Shown here piece by piece: positions 48,730 to 57,383 of a DNA stretch of 64,000 bases (position 1 is its first letter; every line of letters begins with the position of its first letter). The position numbers and the translations under genes were made by a program. Origin of the DNA: Lacrimispora algidixylanolytica (GTDB lineage Bacteria; Bacillota; Clostridia; Lachnospirales; Lachnospiraceae); assembly GCF_003609635.1 (NCBI RefSeq), contig NZ_MCIA01000015.1:62001-126000 (forward strand). The letters are read 5' to 3'. The notes under the pieces were generated by a model. That model was not told where the DNA came from. It saw nothing but the letters and a program-made list of their open reading frames with translations, and ran no database searches.

Positions 48730-49332
48730 ATGATAAAAAAACAATACAAAAGAATAACTGTAAAATTAGCTGTAGTTTCAATGCTGGGCCTTGTTTTAAT
48801 AACCGGTTGCTCCAGTCCTGACACCAATAAGAATCCCTCAACTTCAACTGAAATCCAAACCAGTTCAATTAGCAGCAGCGAGGATTCCACGACTCAGGCT
48901 CCTCTTATTGTTGATTCCGAATTAGAGTCAGCTACTTCTGATCCAAAGCCTTCCTCAGATACAGAAGTTGCTTCTTTTGAAACATATTTTAATTTACTTG
49001 GTACTGGTAAAGAGGATTTTATTAAGACCATGAACGAGGAGCCTAATAAAATTGATGAAGGTGGTATGGAATTTAAAAAGGCAGGAATTCGAGTGTGGCT
49101 TCATACGGATACTGGAGCCGTCAGTCAGATATTCTTTGAGTCAAAAGATATTGATTTCAATGGTGCTAGAATCGGTGATAAGATAGAAAAATTTAAGACT
49201 GCGTTTGGAGAACCAATCAGTGATAAAAATGGCGATATGCATTTTAAATATAAAACTGGTTTCATATCCGTTAATTATGATACACAGACTGAAGTTACCG
49301 GTGCAGTCTATCTCTTGAGTGAAGATTTTTAG
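48730..49332 (+). CDS. Secreted lipoprotein of unknown function
   Basis: A 200-residue lipoprotein. The ATG at 48730 is chosen for its GGAAGGAGATTT lead; in-frame codons upstream overlap the PAP2 gene. The signal has KKQYKR, a hydrophobic run and the lipobox LVLITGC. A Ser/Thr-rich linker (about 23-75) leads to a compact domain with FETYFNLLGTGKEDFIKTM. Co-transcribed with the PAP2 gene. No enzymatic motif. Confidence 0.75.
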   Translation: MIKKQYKRITVKLAVVSMLGLVLITGCSSPDTNKNPSTSTEIQTSSISSSEDSTTQAPLIVDSELESATSDPKPSSDTEVASFETYFNLLGTGKEDFIKTMNEEPNKIDEGGMEFKKAGIRVWLHTDTGAVSQIFFESKDIDFNGARIGDKIEKFKTAFGEPISDKNGDMHFKYKTGFISVNYDTQTEVTGAVYLLSEDF

Positions 49333-49511
49333 GAAGATTATAACGCAATGAATGCCTTATCCTAAAAGCTCTAATGACTTTTTTGTGGTATTTGAATTTC
49401 GAATGGTGACGCTATTATATGAAGGTTTGCCTACGATTTTTGTTCTGTAAGAATAAGGCACGTTTCCTGGTTATGTAGGGAGCTTAAATAGCTTATTTTA
49501 TGAAAACAGGC

Positions 49512-49541
49512 TTGACGTTCTGGCTGGTGGCTAAGTATAAT
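49512..49541 (+). promoter_or_regulatory. Promoter of the ArsR-family gene
   Basis: TTGACG (49512-49517), an 18-base spacer and TATAAT (49536-49541). CTAAGT overlaps the -10 and ACTTAG follows at 49554-49559, a loose inverted repeat that might be an operator half-pair. The region 49333-49511 shows no gene. Confidence 0.65.
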
Positions 49542-49582
49542 TAAAACTATTAAACTTAGAAGGTGTAAAGAGAAGGTGCAGC

Positions 49583-49945
49583 ATGGGAGATTCAATAAAT
49601 AAGTGTGATTGCCAGGCAATTAATGAGGAATTAGCAGACAAGGTGAAAGCGGAGATGGAAGACGACGACTGTATTTCACTTCTTTCGTCATTCTTCAAAT
49701 TAATCGGTGATGATACCAGAATTAAAATCATGTACGCATTGTCAAAAAGTGAGTTGTGTGTAAATGACTTGGCGGTGATTTTAAATATGACCAAATCTGC
49801 AATTTCTCATCAATTAAAATTGCTCAAGATGTCTGGTCAGGTGAAATCAAGGAAAGATGGGAAATTTGTATATTATACATTAGACGATGAACATGTTTTT
49901 GAGATAATAGAGAATGCTTTGATTCATGTGAAGCACCAGAAATAA
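49583..49945 (+). CDS. ArsR/SmtB-family metal-sensing repressor
   Basis: A 120-residue repressor. The HTH is LAVILNMTKSAISHQLKLLK. Cys8 and Cys10 at the N-terminus with Cys59 in ELCVND give a CadC-type alpha-3N site. The C-terminal helix keeps the SmtB-like zinc pattern Asp102-x-His104, His115, His118. It should release DNA on Zn, Cd or Pb. It converges with the P-type ATPase gene and shares a terminator with it, so it is the likely regulator of the efflux pair. Confidence 0.9.
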   Translation: MGDSINKCDCQAINEELADKVKAEMEDDDCISLLSSFFKLIGDDTRIKIMYALSKSELCVNDLAVILNMTKSAISHQLKLLKMSGQVKSRKDGKFVYYTLDDEHVFEIIENALIHVKHQK

Positions 49946-49946
49946 T

Positions 49947-49983
49947 AAAACAGCGCCTGTAGCGAAAGCACAAGCGCTGTTTT
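49947..49983. terminator. Bidirectional terminator between ArsR and ATPase genes
   Basis: AAAACAGCGC (49947-49956) and GCGCTGTTTT (49974-49983) form a perfect 10-bp stem with A and T tracts, fitting both converging genes. Confidence 0.88.
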
Positions 49984-49985
49984 CA

Positions 49986-51839
49986 TTAGGATTTGAGTTT
50001 TGTTATATTCAGTGCCCGCAGTGCATTTAGAATAGCAATTACAGAAACACCTACATCTGAGAAGACAGCTTCCCACATGGTTGCTAATCCAAATGCGCTT
50101 AAAATCAAGACTCCGATTTTAACAGCCAAGGCAAATATTATATTTTGCCGTACAATACCAAGTGTCTTTTTCGATATCTTGATAGCAGTTCCAAGCTTAG
50201 ACGGTTCATCTGTCATAATTACCACGTCAGCGGCTTCGATCGCGGCATCGGATCCTAAACCACCCATGGCAACGCCAATGTCAGCTCTAGCTAAAACAGG
50301 AGCATCGTTAATCCCATCACCAACAAAGGCAAGTTTTCCTTTTGCAGACTTCTGAGTAAACAATTCTTCTAGCTTATCTACTTTATCCCCTGGTAGTAAC
50401 TCGGTATAAACTTGATCCATCTGTAGCTCTTTTGCAACTTTTTCTCCAACACTCTTAGAATCACCAGTGAGCATCACCGTCTGCTTCACGTGAGCTGCCT
50501 TTAAGGTCTGGATTGCCAAAGCCGCATCTGGTTTTACTTTATCTGAGATTACGATATATCCGGCATAACTGTTATCAACAGCTACATGAACCACGGTTCC
50601 GATAGCTACATCTTCTGAGTAGGAGATATTAAGTCTTGTCATAAGCTTACTGTTTCCAGCAGCCACCACTTTCCCGTCAACAGAAGCAATGATACCAAGA
50701 CCAGAGATTTCTTCTACATTACTTAGACGGTTTTTGTCAATCTCTTTTCCATAGGCTCTTTTTAAAGAAAGAGAGATTGGATGATTGGAGTAGCTTTCCG
50801 CATAAGCTGTGAGGGCTAATAATTCTTCTTTTGTAATATCCTTAGCATAAATCTCTTGAACATCAAAGACTCCTTGAGTTAAGGTTCCTGTTTTATCAAA
50901 TACAACTAATTCTGTCTGGGCAAGTGCCTCCAGATAATTGCTGCCCTTCACAAGGATACCAGCTTTTGATGCGCCACCGATGCCACCAAAGAAACTGAGA
51001 GGGACGGAGATAACCAAAGCACAGGGGCAGGAGACAACTAGGAATGTAAGTGCACGATATAACCATTGCTCAAAAGAAGCCCCTGGTATCACGAGCGGTG
51101 GAATTACTGCAAGCAATAACGCAGATATTACAACAATCGGTGTATACACAGCCGCAAATTTAGTAATGAAGTTTTCTGAATTTGACTTTTTACTGCTGGC
51201 ATTTTCAACCAGATCTAAAATCTTACTTACGGTTGATTCCCCGTATTCTTTGGTGACCTTAATTCTTAAAATACCGTTTATATTCACGCAGCCACTTAAT
51301 ACATCGCTTCCTACCGCAGCTTCTCTAGGAACTGATTCACCGGTTAATGCGGAAGTGTCAATCATGGAAGTGCCATCGATTACCGTGCCATCCAAAGGAA
51401 TCTTTTCTCCGGCAGCAACCAGTATTGTGTCACCAATTTTCACATCATCAGGGTCTACACGGGTGGTATCCCCTGATTCAATCACCAGATTGGCATAATC
51501 AGGACGGATATCCATTAATTCCGAGATAGATCTTCTGGACTGAGATACGGCATAACTTTGAAATAATTCCCCGACCTGATAAAAGAGCATAACAGCCACC
51601 GCTTCGGGAAATTCTCGGATGCAAAAGGCTCCGACAGTGGCAACGGTCATTAGAAAATTCTCATCAAAGACCTTACCTCTAAGGATATTACGTATGGCTT
51701 TCCATACAATATCCCCACCTATGATAATATAGCTAATGGTAAACATAGCAGGGGAAAACCAGCTAATCTCTGGTTTGATTAAAAAGGCCATCAAGTAAAT
51801 TATGCTGCCTATTATAATGCGTATCAATCTCTTTTTCAT
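49986..51839 (-). CDS. P1B-type metal-transporting ATPase (Zn/Cd/Pb exporter)
   Basis: A 617-residue heavy-metal ATPase without an N-terminal metal-binding domain. The SCPCALVIS channel motif, phosphorylation site DKTGTLT, HP motif NHPISLSL and hinge GDGINDAPVLARADIG are all present. The last membrane segment has DVGVSVIAILNALRALN, with the D-x-G of the P1B-2 group that exports Zn, Cd and Pb. It sits in the plasma membrane. The preceding gene supplies a separate HMA domain. Control is inferred to come from the convergent ArsR-type gene. Confidence 0.93.
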   Translation of the reverse strand: MKKRLIRIIIGSIIYLMAFLIKPEISWFSPAMFTISYIIIGGDIVWKAIRNILRGKVFDENFLMTVATVGAFCIREFPEAVAVMLFYQVGELFQSYAVSQSRRSISELMDIRPDYANLVIESGDTTRVDPDDVKIGDTILVAAGEKIPLDGTVIDGTSMIDTSALTGESVPREAAVGSDVLSGCVNINGILRIKVTKEYGESTVSKILDLVENASSKKSNSENFITKFAAVYTPIVVISALLLAVIPPLVIPGASFEQWLYRALTFLVVSCPCALVISVPLSFFGGIGGASKAGILVKGSNYLEALAQTELVVFDKTGTLTQGVFDVQEIYAKDITKEELLALTAYAESYSNHPISLSLKRAYGKEIDKNRLSNVEEISGLGIIASVDGKVVAAGNSKLMTRLNISYSEDVAIGTVVHVAVDNSYAGYIVISDKVKPDAALAIQTLKAAHVKQTVMLTGDSKSVGEKVAKELQMDQVYTELLPGDKVDKLEELFTQKSAKGKLAFVGDGINDAPVLARADIGVAMGGLGSDAAIEAADVVIMTDEPSKLGTAIKISKKTLGIVRQNIIFALAVKIGVLILSAFGLATMWEAVFSDVGVSVIAILNALRALNITKLKS

Positions 51840-51862
51840 GTTAGGACATCTCCTTTATCAAG

Positions 51863-52090
51863 TTACCTGCTGTGCAATTTCATTGAGACATCAGGTTCTA
51901 TTTTTTTGACGGTTTTTTTAACAGACTGTAATGTTTTCTCTGTATCATTATCATTTAGTTCAATGGTCATCTTTGTTGTCATGAAATTAACAGAAGCTGA
52001 AGTAACTCCGTCTAAGGAGCCCACCGCTCTTTCGATTTTTGCTGCACAGTTTGCACAGTCAAGTCCTTCTAGTATAAATGTCTGTTTCAT
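51863..52090 (-). CDS. Heavy-metal-associated (HMA) domain protein
   Basis: A 75-residue HMA domain. The CxxC metal site is Cys12-Ala-Asn-Cys15 in GLDCANCAAK, with a ferredoxin-like beta-alpha-beta pattern. It lies 23 bases before the ATPase gene that lacks such a domain, so it probably acts as that pump's detached metal-binding domain or as a metallochaperone. GGAGG precedes the ATG. Confidence 0.9.
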   Translation of the reverse strand: MKQTFILEGLDCANCAAKIERAVGSLDGVTSASVNFMTTKMTIELNDNDTEKTLQSVKKTVKKIEPDVSMKLHSR

Positions 52091-52175
52091 AGTAAATCCT
52101 CCTATTATTTTAAATTTTTATAGTGTCAAGTGTCCAGATTGTTAAATGAACGATTGAGCAACTGTTCATATGTTT

Positions 52176-52205
52176 ATTATAGTTGAACGAACACTCAATT
52201 GTCAA
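52176..52205 (-). promoter_or_regulatory. Promoter and ArsR-type operator of the metal efflux operon
   Basis: On the minus strand, TTGACA (52205-52200), an 18-base spacer and TATAAT (52181-52176). Between them lies TTGAGTGTTCGTTCAA, an imperfect inverted repeat; a second TGAAC/GTTCA pair spans 52147-52168. Position over the promoter suits CadC/CzrA-type repression. Confidence 0.7.
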
Positions 52206-52470
52206 GCGTAATTTATTTGTTTTTGATATTATTAGAATTCTCATATAATTTTGACAAAATTGCTTTTATGAAGCTCAAAGAAGGAGAGGGTTCCTTTGCT
52301 TCAGGGGGGGAGTACTGTTTTTGAGAAGGGAAGAAAGTTATGATAAAAACAAAAGAAATGATTGGTAGTAAACTAGTTAAATCAGGACTGTAACAAAAGC
52401 GGAATTCAAATGTAAATGGATGGAATCAAAACCGAGGAAGGAGATAAAAATACAATTGATAGAGAAGGTG
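52206..52470. other. Intergenic region between two divergent promoters
   Basis: No gene is supported between the metal efflux promoter and the PTS promoter at 52471. Poly-purine-rich sequence only; nothing distinct. Confidence 0.45.
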
Positions 52471-52499
52471 TTGACATGTAATAAAAACGATAATATAAT
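52471..52499 (+). promoter_or_regulatory. Consensus sigma-A promoter of the LacI-controlled operon
   Basis: TTGACA (52471-52476), exactly 17 bases, and TATAAT (52494-52499). Both hexamers match the consensus fully. The predicted leader to the start at 52703 is about 195 bases. Confidence 0.9.
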
Positions 52500-52504
52500 A
52501 CAAA

Positions 52505-52522
52505 TGTGGAACCGGTTCCGCA
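52505..52522. promoter_or_regulatory. LacI-family operator
   Basis: TGTGGAACCGGTTCCGCA with the perfect 12-bp palindrome GGAACCGGTTCC and a central CG, as in LacI/GalR operators. It covers the expected transcription start of the promoter at 52471, so binding would block initiation. The LacI-type gene at 57384 in the same cluster is the likely repressor. CcpA could in principle use a related site. Confidence 0.8.
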
Positions 52523-52702
52523 AAAATAATTTATATAGTTATGAGGGAACGATTCTTTGAAACTATATGTTATAAACTGTGGAGTACAATGATATCAAGA
52601 AATTAAGTATGGTATAAAGAGTGAGAAGTCAATATGTAAAATCACCAAGTAAGTAAACGAGTTTTAATAGCAAAAACAAGGTTTTAATTGAGGAGGAAGA
52701 AA

Positions 52703-54109
52703 ATGGCTCGGGATGAAAAGTTTACGAAATTAGCAGAAGAGGTGTTAAAAGAAGTCGGCGATAAAGAGAATATTATGAATGTTACTCATTGCGCCACCAG
52801 ATTGCGTTTTAATTTAAAAGATGAAACCATTCCCAACGATGAAACGCTCAAGGGAATAAAAGGAGTACTTGGGGTTATTCGGGCAGGGGGACAGCTTCAG
52901 GTTATCATCGGTCAGGATGTGTCAAAAGTTTACGATGAGTTTTGCAATGTAAGCGGATTACAGAATAATAGTGTAGTGAATGAGGCTGATAAACCAAAGG
53001 GAAAAACGACTATAAAATCATTTTTAAATGGAATCTTGGATGCGCTTTCAGGAAGCTTAGTACCTGCTATACCAGTTATTACGGCATCAGCATTTTTTAA
53101 GATGCTTGCAGCAATATTGGGACCAACCATGTTGAATTTAATCAGTGAACAAAATGATTTTTATGTTTTAGCAACTTTTGTAGGAGATGCAGGTTTTTAT
53201 TTCTTTCCAGTTATAATTGGTTATACTTCAGCTAAAAAATTCAAAGCATCACCAATTATGGGGATTTTACTGGGTGCAATCATGTTACATCCTACATTTA
53301 CAGGTCTTGTAGGTAAGACATTCAGCGTCTATGGAATCCCCTGTTCCGTACAAAATTATGGAAGCACGATTTTACCAATCATTTTATCTGTCTGGGTAAT
53401 GTCATACGTTGAAAGATTCTTTCATAAACATTTACCTTCTGCATTAAGAAGTGTTTTTGCTCCAGCTTTTACAATTGGAGTTATGCTTCCGATTACCTTA
53501 TGCGTTGTAGGGCCAGCCGGTTCATTCTTAGGAAACTACATTGGCAACGGTATTATAGCAATAGGAGCAGTTACAGGATTTCTAGGAGTTGCAATCATTG
53601 GTGCTACTTTTGAATTTTTAGTTATAAGCGGTATGCATATGATTTTAATTACCTTTTTATTCCAGATATTCGCAACGGCTGGACACGAGAACTTTGTAGC
53701 TGTGGGTATGGCTGCAGCAACCTATGCAGTAGCAGGAATGTGTTTGGGAGCTGCGTTAAGAATTAAAAATTCTGAACAAAAATCTCTGTCATTTGGATTC
53801 TTAATATCTCTGTTAGTGGGAGGAATTACTGAACCAGGTCTGTACGGTATAGGTATTCGATATAAAAAACCATTATTAGGCTTGATATCCGGTGGTTTTG
53901 TAGGCGGCTTGTATATGGGAATCCTGCATGTTGGACACTATACGCTGATACCATCTACCAATCTCGTAGGTTTATTAGCTTTTACTGGTAATGGAGTAGG
54001 CAACTTGGTAAATGGAATTATCGGTTGCATTATCTCAGTAATTGTTTCGGCAGTGGTTACTTATTACTTTGGTTTTGATAAAAACGATCCAATTGTAAAA
54101 GGTAATTAA
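52703..54109 (+). CDS. PTS sugar transporter EIIBC (glucose/sucrose-type superfamily)
   Basis: A 468-residue permease. EIIB is at the N-terminus with Cys30 in VTHCATRLRF. EIIC follows, multi-pass, with GGITEPGLYGIGIRYKKP. No EIIA domain. The ATG at 52703 follows GAGGAGGAAG; a TTG 15 bases earlier would overlap it. The family takes up beta-glucosides, sucrose or trehalose. GH32 in the same cluster suggests sucrose or a sucrose derivative. The broken EIIA at 54978 means phosphate must come from another EIIA, for example that of the protein at 36134 or 62645. Confidence 0.88.
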   Translation: MARDEKFTKLAEEVLKEVGDKENIMNVTHCATRLRFNLKDETIPNDETLKGIKGVLGVIRAGGQLQVIIGQDVSKVYDEFCNVSGLQNNSVVNEADKPKGKTTIKSFLNGILDALSGSLVPAIPVITASAFFKMLAAILGPTMLNLISEQNDFYVLATFVGDAGFYFFPVIIGYTSAKKFKASPIMGILLGAIMLHPTFTGLVGKTFSVYGIPCSVQNYGSTILPIILSVWVMSYVERFFHKHLPSALRSVFAPAFTIGVMLPITLCVVGPAGSFLGNYIGNGIIAIGAVTGFLGVAIIGATFEFLVISGMHMILITFLFQIFATAGHENFVAVGMAAATYAVAGMCLGAALRIKNSEQKSLSFGFLISLLVGGITEPGLYGIGIRYKKPLLGLISGGFVGGLYMGILHVGHYTLIPSTNLVGLLAFTGNGVGNLVNGIIGCIISVIVSAVVTYYFGFDKNDPIVKGN

Positions 54110-54123
54110 GAAAGGCTTGCCAT

Positions 54124-54870
54124 ATGAAAAAAATTTTAATAAGAGCAGATGATCTTGGTTATAGTGAAGCAGTGAATTATGGAATTGTAAAAGCAGTGAA
54201 AGATGGACTGGTTAAATCAATAGGATTGATGCCTAACATGATAGCCGCAAGTCATGGTATTGATTTAATTAAAGATTACAATATTTGTTTGGGACAGCAT
54301 ACAAATATCTGTATAGGCAAACCAGTTTGCGATCCGAAGTTAATTTCCAGTTTGGTCAAGGCAAATGGCGATTTTAAATCATCAAGTGATTATCGTAACT
54401 CAGAGCAGGACACTGTTGTCTTAGAAGAAGTTATTATGGAAATTGAAGCGCAATACAGGCGGTTTGTAGAATTGAGCGGATATGAACCGAAGTATTTAGA
54501 TGGTCATGGAATTAAAAGCCAGAACTTTCTTAAAGGATTAGAAAAAGTAGCTGAAAAATTCAATCTAAAATATTCAGGGTCGACTTTTGGAAATAAACCT
54601 ATGATTGTAGGTAAAACGAATGTTTATGTTCATATTGCACACTCTGTGGAGCAGAAATCAATAGAACCTTTAATTGAAGCAGTGGAGCAGGGACATGACG
54701 GTGATTGTGACATGGTCATCACACATCCTGGATATATTGATGCGTATATATTGGAACATTCATCGGTAAATATCCCTAGAGTCTATGAAGTGGAGATGCT
54801 ATGCAGTGAATCTACAAAAAAATATTTGAACCGTGACGATGTTGCGTTAGTAACATATGATGATTTATAA
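54124..54870 (+). CDS. YdjC/ChbG-family carbohydrate deacetylase
   Basis: A 248-residue metal-dependent deacetylase. RADDLGYSEAVNYG near residue 7 gives the DD metal motif, with LGQHTNI and YLDGHG His-bearing segments further on and ITHPGY near 200. ChbG removes acetyl groups from chitin oligosaccharides after PTS uptake. The gene starts 14 bases after the EIIBC stop. It may deacetylate the imported phosphosugar. No signal peptide. Confidence 0.87.
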   Translation: MKKILIRADDLGYSEAVNYGIVKAVKDGLVKSIGLMPNMIAASHGIDLIKDYNICLGQHTNICIGKPVCDPKLISSLVKANGDFKSSSDYRNSEQDTVVLEEVIMEIEAQYRRFVELSGYEPKYLDGHGIKSQNFLKGLEKVAEKFNLKYSGSTFGNKPMIVGKTNVYVHIAHSVEQKSIEPLIEAVEQGHDGDCDMVITHPGYIDAYILEHSSVNIPRVYEVEMLCSESTKKYLNRDDVALVTYDDL

Positions 54871-54977
54871 TAGAAGAGTCAAGTCAGCTAAGATTCGGTT
54901 TCGTGTTGAAGATTTTTTGTATGTAGGTTCTTTGGGTTCAATTATATCTGAGATTTTAGAAAGCAGGGATGAATAAA

Positions 54978-55280
54978 ATGTTTGGTTTTTAAAAAAAAGA
55001 TACCGGACATGCTTTTGGGCTTACAAGAGGAGATGGGGTAGAAGTATTGGTTCATATAGGAATTGACACGGTAAATCTAAACGGAGAAGGATTTACTATC
55101 TTATCCAAACAGGGAGATGAGGTTAAATGCGGTGAGCCGATTATCAAACTTAACCTGGACTTATTAAAGAAAAAAAATATAGATTTATCTACAATGCTCA
55201 TCATTACTAATAGCAAAGAGAAAGATGTTCAATTTATTGAATATGGACAAGTAAGCAATAAACAGAAAATAAACCGGTAG
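54978..55280 (+). pseudogene. Broken standalone PTS EIIA (Crr-like)
   Basis: The frame begins ATG-TTT-GGT-TTT at 54978 (MFGF), as in standalone EIIA genes, and meets a stop at 54990 in a T/A homopolymer; a one-base indel would give MFGFLKKK. Downstream the same frame continues from 54993 with DTGHAFGLTRGDGVEVLVHIGIDT, including the phosphorylatable His region, to 55280. The roughly 60 residues between the start and DTGHAFG in a normal EIIA are missing. AGGGATG lies before the ATG. Translation from a TTG at 55047 would give only a fragment, so no active EIIA is expected. Confidence 0.7.
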
Positions 55281-55291
55281 GAGATGCTGAA

Positions 55292-56227
55292 ATGAAAGAA
55301 AAGGACTATTCTATTTTTGAATATCGGATGCAAAAAGAAATACAAAATCATGAAATTGTATACAATGAAAAATTAAATGGGAAATTCGAAAAGATTTCAG
55401 TCAGAACAAGCGTTTCAGGATATGTGGATGGATACATCTACCGGCCGGAAAATTATAATGACGCAGATATTCTGCCGGTCATGTTTAATCTTCACGGAGG
55501 AGGAAATGTCCTTGGTTATCCGGAACTTGATGGTATATATTGTCAGAAGTTAGCAAGTGCTGCTCATTGCGCTGTAATTAATGTTGATTATTGTCTGGCT
55601 CCGGAATTTAAATTCCCGAAACCGGTTTTGTCAACGTATGAGGCAATCGTACAAATAAAGAAAAACAGTCATTTATATAAAATTGATGACAAAAAAATTG
55701 TTGTTGGCGGTCATAGTGCAGGCGGAAATATATCTGCTGCGTTATGTTTATTGGATCGAGAAAATAAAGAGATTGGGATTAGTGGCCAGATTCTGGATTA
55801 CGCACCTTTGAAACAATCTTTAAGTGAAGAAGACAGGCAGGCACTTGATCCAGACAAAGCATTAAGTCCCAACAGAATGCTTCAATATATTAATTGGTAT
55901 TTCGATGATCTTAATGATATAGATCATCATCTGGCTTCCCCTCTGTCAGATGATCTACATGATCTTCCAAGGATGCTTATAATAGGGGCTGAGTATGATT
56001 CCTTATTAAAAGAGGAAGAAGATTTTGCAAAGAAGGCTAAAGCTGCTGGAAACAATGTGAAATTTGAACTATTTAAGAATTGTCAACACGGCTTTACACA
56101 CAAATGGCTGAAAGAGTATAATAAAGAAGAATCGGACAGAGCGTGGACCATGATGGGGGGATTTTTATCGGAGGTTTTTCGGGGTGCTGTGAGCAGTGAA
56201 GAAGACAACCATAACATTAAAAATTGA
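55292..56227 (+). CDS. Alpha/beta hydrolase, HSL-type esterase
   Basis: A 311-residue esterase. HGGGNVLG forms the oxyanion motif near residue 72, GHSAGGN holds the nucleophile Ser near 145, and LIIGAEYDSLL and CQHGFTH give the acid and His. Such enzymes cut short acyl esters in the cytoplasm. It lies in the PTS/GH32 operon next to a second hydrolase, consistent with deacylating an imported sugar ester. GGAG precedes the ATG. Confidence 0.87.
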   Translation: MKEKDYSIFEYRMQKEIQNHEIVYNEKLNGKFEKISVRTSVSGYVDGYIYRPENYNDADILPVMFNLHGGGNVLGYPELDGIYCQKLASAAHCAVINVDYCLAPEFKFPKPVLSTYEAIVQIKKNSHLYKIDDKKIVVGGHSAGGNISAALCLLDRENKEIGISGQILDYAPLKQSLSEEDRQALDPDKALSPNRMLQYINWYFDDLNDIDHHLASPLSDDLHDLPRMLIIGAEYDSLLKEEEDFAKKAKAAGNNVKFELFKNCQHGFTHKWLKEYNKEESDRAWTMMGGFLSEVFRGAVSSEEDNHNIKN

Positions 56228-56247
56228 AACGGGTAGAGGAAAACTTT

Positions 56248-57177
56248 GTGTTAAAGATGGGGGATACCATGGAACCTAAAATGAAATATACATATGAAGA
56301 AATGCCTAAAGTGGTTAATTATCCGGAAGGAACAAAGGTAGTCAAAGGGGATAAAGATAATATACGAGCATTTATCGGTGAAGATGTTGTATATACGAAA
56401 AGGGATGGAATTGATTTAAAGCTAAGGCTTGTCTATCCGGAAACTCTTGATAAAAATAAAAAATTTCCTTTATTTTTTCATATTCAGGGTTCAGCCTGGA
56501 AAAAACAAAATCTTAATAGCCACATTCTGGATTTTAAAGATATTATTACACATGGATATATTCTGGCTATTGTAGAGTATCGTCCCAGCGATGTGGCATT
56601 ATTTCCGGCTCAGATTTTGGATGCAAAATGCGCAATGAGGTATATACAAAACCATAGTGACGAGCTTCTTATTGATATAAATAATGTATTTATATCTGGT
56701 GAATCAAGCGGAGGACACACCTCTGCGATGTGTTGGGCAACATGGAAAAATTTCAGCTTGGATGATACGCACGAAGTTCTTTGCAAGGTAAGAGGATTTA
56801 TCGACTTATATGGAGTAAGCAATCTATCTACGATGCATAAATATCCTTCTGCTTTTGACCATGATAAATCCTCTCCTGCAACTATGATCATTGGTGTCGA
56901 CAGCCTTTTAGATAATCTGGATTTGGCGTTAAAAGCTTCTCCTGTTTCTTATGTTGATAACGAATCAAATAATGATCCGCTGCTTATCATGCATGGAAAT
57001 AAAGACCGGGTTGTCCCATTTGAACAGAGCATAGAGCTGTATGAAACGTGTGTCAAATATAATAAAAATGTAGAATTTTATTGCGTAGATGATGGGGATC
57101 ATGGAGGAAATGTATTCTATTGCCAGGATACATTAAATGTCCTCATTGATTTTTTGGGAAAATATATTGATAAATAG
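56248..57177 (+). CDS. Alpha/beta hydrolase (second esterase of the operon)
   Basis: About 309 residues. The GTG at 56248 is preferred since AGAGGA lies 7 bases upstream; a TTG at 56224 overlapping the preceding stop and ATGs at 56257 and 56269 are alternatives. FHIQGSAW replaces the usual HGGG oxyanion motif. GESSGGHTSA holds the nucleophile Ser and MHGNKDRVVPFEQ the acid; DDGDHGGN gives the catalytic His. It resembles BD-FAE-type feruloyl/acetyl esterases. The role is inferred to be ester removal from plant-derived sugars. Confidence 0.83.
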   Translation: MLKMGDTMEPKMKYTYEEMPKVVNYPEGTKVVKGDKDNIRAFIGEDVVYTKRDGIDLKLRLVYPETLDKNKKFPLFFHIQGSAWKKQNLNSHILDFKDIITHGYILAIVEYRPSDVALFPAQILDAKCAMRYIQNHSDELLIDINNVFISGESSGGHTSAMCWATWKNFSLDDTHEVLCKVRGFIDLYGVSNLSTMHKYPSAFDHDKSSPATMIIGVDSLLDNLDLALKASPVSYVDNESNNDPLLIMHGNKDRVVPFEQSIELYETCVKYNKNVEFYCVDDGDHGGNVFYCQDTLNVLIDFLGKYIDK

Positions 57178-57383
57178 TTAGCTTTTACTCTTGCCGAGAT
57201 ATTCACTGGATAAAGAATTACACCATCCAAGATTTCTGGCCTGTATTACTATTTTTTGATAAACTTTTTATTAGTAATTTTAAAATCAAATAAGGCTAAG
57301 AAAATAGCTAATTATTATATTATTTCAATACTAATATAACAATTAGCTAAATTGAGTTAGTTGAAACTTATCTGGAGGAAATC

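Noticed and set aside
52505-52522. CcpA catabolite-repression site
   Set aside because: The palindrome has a central CG, but its GGAACCGGTTCC core and position at +1 with a LacI gene in the same operon fit the local repressor better.
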